DNA from: CAZEDK01 sp964511025
Lineage (GTDB): Bacteria; Patescibacteriota; Gracilibacteria; UBA1369; GWF2-33-10
Direction: 5' to 3'
DNA: 10,398 bases
Assembly (NCBI GenBank): GCA_964511025.1
Contig: CAZEDK010000048.1
Span: 1-10,398, forward strand
The notes beneath the pieces were generated by a model that saw only the letters and a program-made list of their open reading frames with translations, did no database searches and was not told the origin of the DNA. The translations under genes and the position numbers were made by a program. The first letter of the stretch is position 1, and the number at the start of each line of letters is the position of its first letter. Of the stretch, positions 6,911 to 10,398 are shown piece after piece.

Positions 6911-8046
6911 TTGTGTTCAAAAAATTTCTTTATTTCTTTAGCATTCTTAATAGAATATTTCTTCTTGACAATACTTATATTCTTTTTCCCCATATAGTCA
7001 TAGACGTTTGGATGGTCAAGAAGATAGCTTATTGCTTTAGCAAGTTGATCTACATTATATTCTTCTACTAGTATTTCATCAACTATCTCTGGGATTCCTG
7101 CATGTCTTGTGGAAATAACGGGCTTACCTGCAAGCATAGCTTCCATCAAAGCTACAGGTATACCTTCTTGATCGAATCCTGGGGCGGTTAGGTTTGTTTT
7201 TGGTGTCATTTGAACTTTTGCTCTTTTCGACGCCAAAACGAAGAAATCACAAGATGCCATAACTATGTTCAGAACATCCTTGTGCAGGTTACCAAAAAAC
7301 TTAACATTTAAGCCCTCTGCCCATCTCTCAACAGGAAGGTGCCCAGAGCCAACAACCCATAAAACATAATCGTCCCTTTTAAGTTTTTTAAATGCCTTGA
7401 ATAAAACATCGTAACCCTTTCTTTCCTCAAAAGATCCTATTGTTAATATTTTCTTTTTTTTAGTCAAAATGTCCTCATCACTATTTACAAATAATCTTAT
7501 TACTTCTATTTTATTTTCTGGTACTCCAAAGTCCTCTATTAAGATTTTCTTATTGTGGTCAGATATTGCTATGATTTGGTCGCAATAATCAAGTGATTTC
7601 TTGAACATCCTCCAATTAGGATTTCTAGAAAGCTCGTGGGCATGTATAGTGACTGTTAATGGTATTCCTAAAAGCTTTTTGCAGTAGTAACCAACAAAAA
7701 ACTTCCTATCCCCAAAATGGCAATGAATTCTATCTACACCTATTTTTCTCATATTTTCAGCAAAATCATTTGCAATAATAAAGTCTATGAATGAAGCAGA
7801 AGATAAAGACTCAATTAATAAACTAAGGTATATAAATGGTCTCTTCAAAAAATAGTATTGTTGTTTCAAAATGGTTGTTACCTTATTATACAAATAAAGT
7901 TCCCAATTAGGCTTTGGATTGTACAAGCCTTTGTTGAATTTAGTAGGGAATAATGCTATCTCAAAATATTTCTCCATTTCACAGAACTCCCTATAGTTAA
8001 AACGATGTATTCCTTTTTTAAGACTGACAATGTAAGCTATTTTCAT
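6907..8046 (-). CDS. GT4 family glycosyltransferase, WcaL-like
   Basis: A 379-residue retaining GT-B glycosyltransferase. Landmarks are IHCHFGDRKFF (107-117) and TIHAHEL (133-139) in the acceptor domain, and LTIGSFEERKGYDVL (201-215) and WVVGSGH (230-236) opening the donor domain. The acid pair E294-x7-E302 lies in DQEGIPVALMEAMLAGKPV, followed by STRHAGIPEIV. The HCHFG / HAHE / EGIPVALMEAM combination is that of WcaL-like exopolysaccharide transferases. Two oddities are visible. A loop of about 18 residues before the EGIP motif (273-291, rich in Lys, Thr and Pro) looks lengthened. The usual Gly-x-x-Gly-Leu-Leu-Val turn after PEIV is shortened to DEILVEE (323-329). The ATG lies one base after the stop of the GT-C gene, with no close Shine-Dalgarno, so it is probably translationally coupled. 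The sugar and acceptor are unknown. Confidence 0.92.
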   Translation of the reverse strand: MKIAYIVSLKKGIHRFNYREFCEMEKYFEIALFPTKFNKGLYNPKPNWELYLYNKVTTILKQQYYFLKRPFIYLSLLIESLSSASFIDFIIANDFAENMRKIGVDRIHCHFGDRKFFVGYYCKKLLGIPLTVTIHAHELSRNPNWRMFKKSLDYCDQIIAISDHNKKILIEDFGVPENKIEVIRLFVNSDEDILTKKKKILTIGSFEERKGYDVLFKAFKKLKRDDYVLWVVGSGHLPVERWAEGLNVKFFGNLHKDVLNIVMASCDFFVLASKRAKVQMTPKTNLTAPGFDQEGIPVALMEAMLAGKPVISTRHAGIPEIVDEILVEEYNVDQLAKAISYLLDHPNVYDYMGKKNISIVKKKYSIKNAKEIKKFFEHK

Positions 8047-8047
8047 G

Positions 8048-9289
8048 TTAGAGCAATAACCCTACTTTATAATAAACATAAGATAGAGTCGCTAAAAGCA
8101 TCAAAATTGTCCATATCAATAATACTACCCTATTCCTGTAATCCTTATATAGCATTAGGGTTAATAATGGAATGAGTGGTAGATAGTATCTTTGTCTAAC
8201 AAGTGTGGTGATAACAATGCCTAGTAGGAGCCAGACTATATAGCTCAAAATGATTGTATCATTTTTTGTTTTTAATTGTATATTATTGATAAATATATAT
8301 GCACCAATTGACAATAGTACTAAATACAATAATGAAGAGTAAGCACCTAAGTAACTACCTACTTTGCAGATGATTCCTTCACAATTTTTGCTATTTAGTG
8401 GATAAATAAAAGATATAATAACTAAAGCTAGGATCAGAAAATGTTTACTCCTTAATTTAATCTTCTCCCAAAAAAATAAAGGGACGAAGAGTGCACCTAT
8501 CAAGACAAAAAAGAAATTTAATTTCTCAAAACTTATTGTTAGACGTTGCTCATCACTCAATTCTTTTAAAGCCATGTAAGGAGGTGGAAACAGCCCACCC
8601 CAATAAATAAATAAAGGCGCAATTAAGAAGATTGGCAAAGATAATTGCAGTAACCTCATAACAATCTTTTTATTTTTAAAAATTTCCGTAAATCCATATT
8701 TGTTATTTATTATATACGCCGAGACTATTGCTGGGGCGACAAACAAATAATCTTGACGCATGTATATTGCAAGTGTTGAAAATACCGCTCCAAATAAATA
8801 GTCGTTGCCTTTGTTTCTTAAAAAAAATTTGAGACTAATAACGAAAAAGGTTAGTGTTATTATATCAGTTTGCGCCGTAAATATTTGTAAAAAAATGTAT
8901 GGGTAAAATAGAACCAGAAGTGTTTTTAGAAGAGGTTCTTTAATTTTTAAATCATTTAGTATACTGTAAAAGGTTATCACCATTATTGCACCAAATATCA
9001 TAGTCAGGATTCTGAATTTCCATAAATCAAAACCAAAAAACCTACCCAACAAGCCATAAAACACTATACTTAACGGTGGTGTGTTAACTATTGGTATATT
9101 AGATGCTTTGAATTCTGGCAAGTCTGTATAGTAATTTTTGAAATCTATGCTTGGTAAATTTTCACCGAATAGTTTCGATGTAACAAAATAAGCGTATTCA
9201 TCAGCAATTGGTTGATAGTCAAGTCCAACAATCATAACAAAAAATAACAATGGTAATATAAGTACTAAGTATTGGTTTAGCTTTTTCAT
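8048..9289 (-). CDS. ALG10/DIE2-like GT-C membrane glycosyltransferase
   Basis: A 413-residue protein with about ten membrane helices and the layout of a GT-C transferase that uses a polyprenyl-phosphate sugar outside the membrane. After the first helix (8-23) comes ADEYAYF (29-35), the acidic first loop. Then come NTPPLSIVFYGLLG (69-82), WKFRI (90-94), FYPYIFLQIFTAQTDIITL (128-146) and IYMRQDYLFV (175-184). The same order appears in eukaryotic ALG10, as recalled: MDE, T-x-PGLY, LR-x-x-N, FP-x-LYFF...YYTE and FRQTN. The spacing between the last two blocks is nearly equal, including a short polar turn. This makes a distant ALG10/DIE2 (GT59-type) relationship attractive, although a generic GT39/ArnT-like enzyme is the alternative. 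The C-terminus ends in a helix without a large soluble domain. The start lacks a Shine-Dalgarno and may be leaderless. Glucose as the transferred sugar would be speculation. Confidence 0.82.
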   Translation of the reverse strand: MKKLNQYLVLILPLLFFVMIVGLDYQPIADEYAYFVTSKLFGENLPSIDFKNYYTDLPEFKASNIPIVNTPPLSIVFYGLLGRFFGFDLWKFRILTMIFGAIMVITFYSILNDLKIKEPLLKTLLVLFYPYIFLQIFTAQTDIITLTFFVISLKFFLRNKGNDYLFGAVFSTLAIYMRQDYLFVAPAIVSAYIINNKYGFTEIFKNKKIVMRLLQLSLPIFLIAPLFIYWGGLFPPPYMALKELSDEQRLTISFEKLNFFFVLIGALFVPLFFWEKIKLRSKHFLILALVIISFIYPLNSKNCEGIICKVGSYLGAYSSLLYLVLLSIGAYIFINNIQLKTKNDTIILSYIVWLLLGIVITTLVRQRYYLPLIPLLTLMLYKDYRNRVVLLIWTILMLLATLSYVYYKVGLLL

Positions 9290-9349
9290 TTTTTATTATT
9301 AATTAAATAATACATAAATTTTTGTTTAAACATAGATAGTATAACAAAT
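9290..9349. other. AT-rich spacer between the DUF354 gene and the GT-C operon
   Basis: This is the only real intergenic interval in the window: 60 bp with very few G or C. It contains the palindromes GTTTAAAC and TTAATTAA but no hairpin-plus-T-run terminator. It separates the DUF354 stop from the ATG of the ALG10-like gene and holds the promoter-like element described separately. Confidence 0.6.
9311..9325 (-). promoter_or_regulatory. Possible archaeal BRE/TATA promoter for a leaderless transcript
   Basis: On the coding strand ACAAAAA is followed by TTTATGTA (9318-9311), which resembles an archaeal BRE plus TATA box. Its centre is about 25 bp upstream of the ATG at 9289, the spacing expected when transcription starts at the first base of the start codon. 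This fits the absence of a Shine-Dalgarno site there. The whole spacer is A/T-rich, so chance matches are easy. Confidence 0.3.
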
Positions 9350-10351
9350 TCACCCGAGTATTTCTTTTACTATTATTTCTGACCAGTTAGGCCATTTTTT
9401 AAACTTACTCCTAATAAGTTTCTTAAGCTTATTTTTATAATTAAAAGTGTTGATACTTTTTATAGCCTTTTCAATTTTGTAGTTTGTCGACGTTTGAATG
9501 ATAGCATTGATTTGTTCAAGTGGCTTCATAATTTTCATCTTTCTACCACCTATATAAACGGATGGGGTTCCTAAAAGAGCGGATTCCCTAGCAATTCCAT
9601 CACCAGAAGATATACTAAATTTGGCAAAATATAAAAGGCTATGGATATCCTTCAATGGTGCTCTTAGCGGAATACATAATTTTTCGTATTTCCTAAGATT
9701 TAAGTGATTTTCAGGATAATACAATATCTTAAACCCATTCTTTTTAATTTGAATAAAGATTGTGGTTAAATCAAAAATCGTCGCATTATAATAATTAAGG
9801 CTAATAGGGTCGATTTCTCTTACAAACACATATTTATCGTCTTTCAGACCATATTCTCTTAATATATTTTTATTTGGTTTGAAATCGTATAAATAAGCTA
9901 GTTCTTTTAATCCTTTGTATTTTTTAACATTTTTACCATTGTATGGGATTGCAGCAGGTATTACAAATACGTCCCCAAAAAACTTACACATATTAAATAC
10001 AGTTTTATATTCATAATCATCGTAAAATAGGACGGACCTTATACCAAAAAATTTAGCAGCTATTGCGGGGTAAAAACCGAACGAACTGACTCTGTCAAAT
10101 TTGTTTCTCAATAAGAAAATAAAAAATTTAATTTCTCTATCTAGTAGGCCGATTAATTTATTGAATTTTCCTTTTCTATGCTTTCCGAGTTTAATAATTT
10201 TTAAATTCGGAAACTCTTTTTTAACAATATCAAATAAACTTCCTCTCTCAAGCACAGATAAAACTATTGTGTGCTCCAATTTGAGTTTATTGATAGTTTT
10301 TTTGTAAAAATTTAAGTCGCCTAAATGAACAATATCAATCAATATCCTCAT
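9350..10351 (-). CDS. DUF354 family protein, predicted GT-B fold glycosyltransferase-like
   Basis: A 333-residue protein matching the DUF354 pattern. It starts MRILIDIVHLGDLNFYKKTI (family proteins start with MKIWIDITNPPHVHFFKP or similar). RVSSFGFYPAIAAKFFGI (87-104) corresponds to the usual 'SHGSP-AA---LGIPSI' stretch, and FYDDYEYKTVFN (109-120) to the 'DDTEHA' stretch. VIPAAIPYNG (130-139), YKGLKELAYLYDFKP (145-159) and YVFVREIDPIS (174-184) follow. The C-terminal SSGDGIARESALLGTPSVY (248-266) resembles the donor-binding Gly/Glu loop of UDP-sugar GT-B enzymes and epimerases. No activity is established to my knowledge; many members lie in surface-glycan loci. No membrane helix is visible. 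The ATG is preceded by AGGGGG at a 5-nt spacing. The gene is separated from the next one by 60 bp, so it may be the end of a preceding operon or the first part of this one. Confidence 0.85.
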   Translation of the reverse strand: MRILIDIVHLGDLNFYKKTINKLKLEHTIVLSVLERGSLFDIVKKEFPNLKIIKLGKHRKGKFNKLIGLLDREIKFFIFLLRNKFDRVSSFGFYPAIAAKFFGIRSVLFYDDYEYKTVFNMCKFFGDVFVIPAAIPYNGKNVKKYKGLKELAYLYDFKPNKNILREYGLKDDKYVFVREIDPISLNYYNATIFDLTTIFIQIKKNGFKILYYPENHLNLRKYEKLCIPLRAPLKDIHSLLYFAKFSISSGDGIARESALLGTPSVYIGGRKMKIMKPLEQINAIIQTSTNYKIEKAIKSINTFNYKNKLKKLIRSKFKKWPNWSEIIVKEILG

Positions 10352-10356
10352 TCTTG

Positions 10357-10362
10357 CCCCCT
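10357..10362 (-). promoter_or_regulatory. Ribosome binding site of the DUF354 gene
   Basis: The coding strand reads AGGGGG-CAAGA-ATG. A purine-rich site sits 5 nt upstream of the ATG at 10351 and supports that start. It overlaps the TAG stop of a possible upstream reading frame. Confidence 0.5.
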
Positions 10363-10398
10363 AAAAAAATGTTAAACCTATTGCACAAAATATTGCGG
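10361..10398 (-). CDS. Possible C-terminus of an upstream gene (partial)
   Basis: From the right edge one minus-strand frame reads AIFCAIGLTFF and stops at TAG (10361-10363), 9 nt before the DUF354 ATG and touching its ribosome binding site. The hydrophobic end and the tight spacing are what an upstream operon gene for a membrane protein would leave. Only eleven residues are visible, so this is a weak inference; a 5' untranslated region is the alternative. Confidence 0.22.
   Translation of the reverse strand, partial: AIFCAIGLTFF

Noticed and set aside
9299..9331. TTAATTAA and GTTTAAAC palindromes as operators or terminators
   Set aside because: They are short, pure A/T-biased palindromes with no spacing or repetition that would suggest a binding site, and form no stable stem.
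1..10398. CRISPR arrays, tRNA/rRNA genes, transposases or terminal repeats
   Set aside because: I looked for regular direct repeats, RNA gene landmarks and transposase motifs on both strands and saw none; nearly all sequence is accounted for by coding regions.

Overview
The window is an AT-rich (roughly 30% G+C by eye) stretch of a prokaryotic surface-glycan assembly locus. Essentially everything is on the minus strand, so the genes read from the right edge to the left. I favour an archaeon. The reasons are a GT-C membrane protein with a Tyr-Asp...His...His-Pro...Tyr-Pro first loop that I associate with archaea, a DUF354 protein, relatives of eukaryotic ALG10 and ALG11 transferases, and a BRE/TATA-like element correctly placed for a leaderless transcript. 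None of these is decisive and an AT-rich bacterium is not excluded. A run of 89 Ns shows that this is a draft scaffold, possibly a metagenome bin.

Order of transcription, right to left: a possible tail of an upstream gene (10361-10398); a DUF354 GT-B-like protein (9350-10351); a 60-bp spacer with a possible promoter; an ALG10/DIE2-like GT-C membrane transferase (8048-9289); a GT4 glycosyltransferase of WcaL-like type (6907-8046); a NodB-type polysaccharide deacetylase (5894-6910); a GT2 transferase with a C-terminal membrane anchor (4945-5925); a large GT-C-like membrane protein cut by the assembly gap (4927 to 2905); a canonical GT4 (1772-2905); a small multi-spanning membrane protein of unknown function (1204-1770); and an ALG11-like GT4 (74-1207). 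At the extreme left a plus-strand reading frame (1-93) ends convergently inside the last GT4 and looks like the C-terminus of a transporter or flippase.

Most junctions are stop/start overlaps or gaps of under 20 bp, so from 9289 down to 74 this behaves as one operon. The set combines cytosolic-face transferases (three GT4 and one GT2, which would use nucleotide sugars) with two GT-C membrane proteins (which normally use polyprenyl-phosphate sugars on the outer face). A deacetylase is added, plus possibly a flippase next door. That is the inventory expected for building a lipid-linked oligosaccharide, flipping it and extending it outside the cell. No initiating phosphoglycosyl transferase, sugar-nucleotide synthesis gene, oligosaccharyltransferase catalytic motif, RNA gene, CRISPR array or mobile element is visible. 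The exact sugars and the final acceptor (S-layer protein, lipid or capsule) cannot be read from the sequence.
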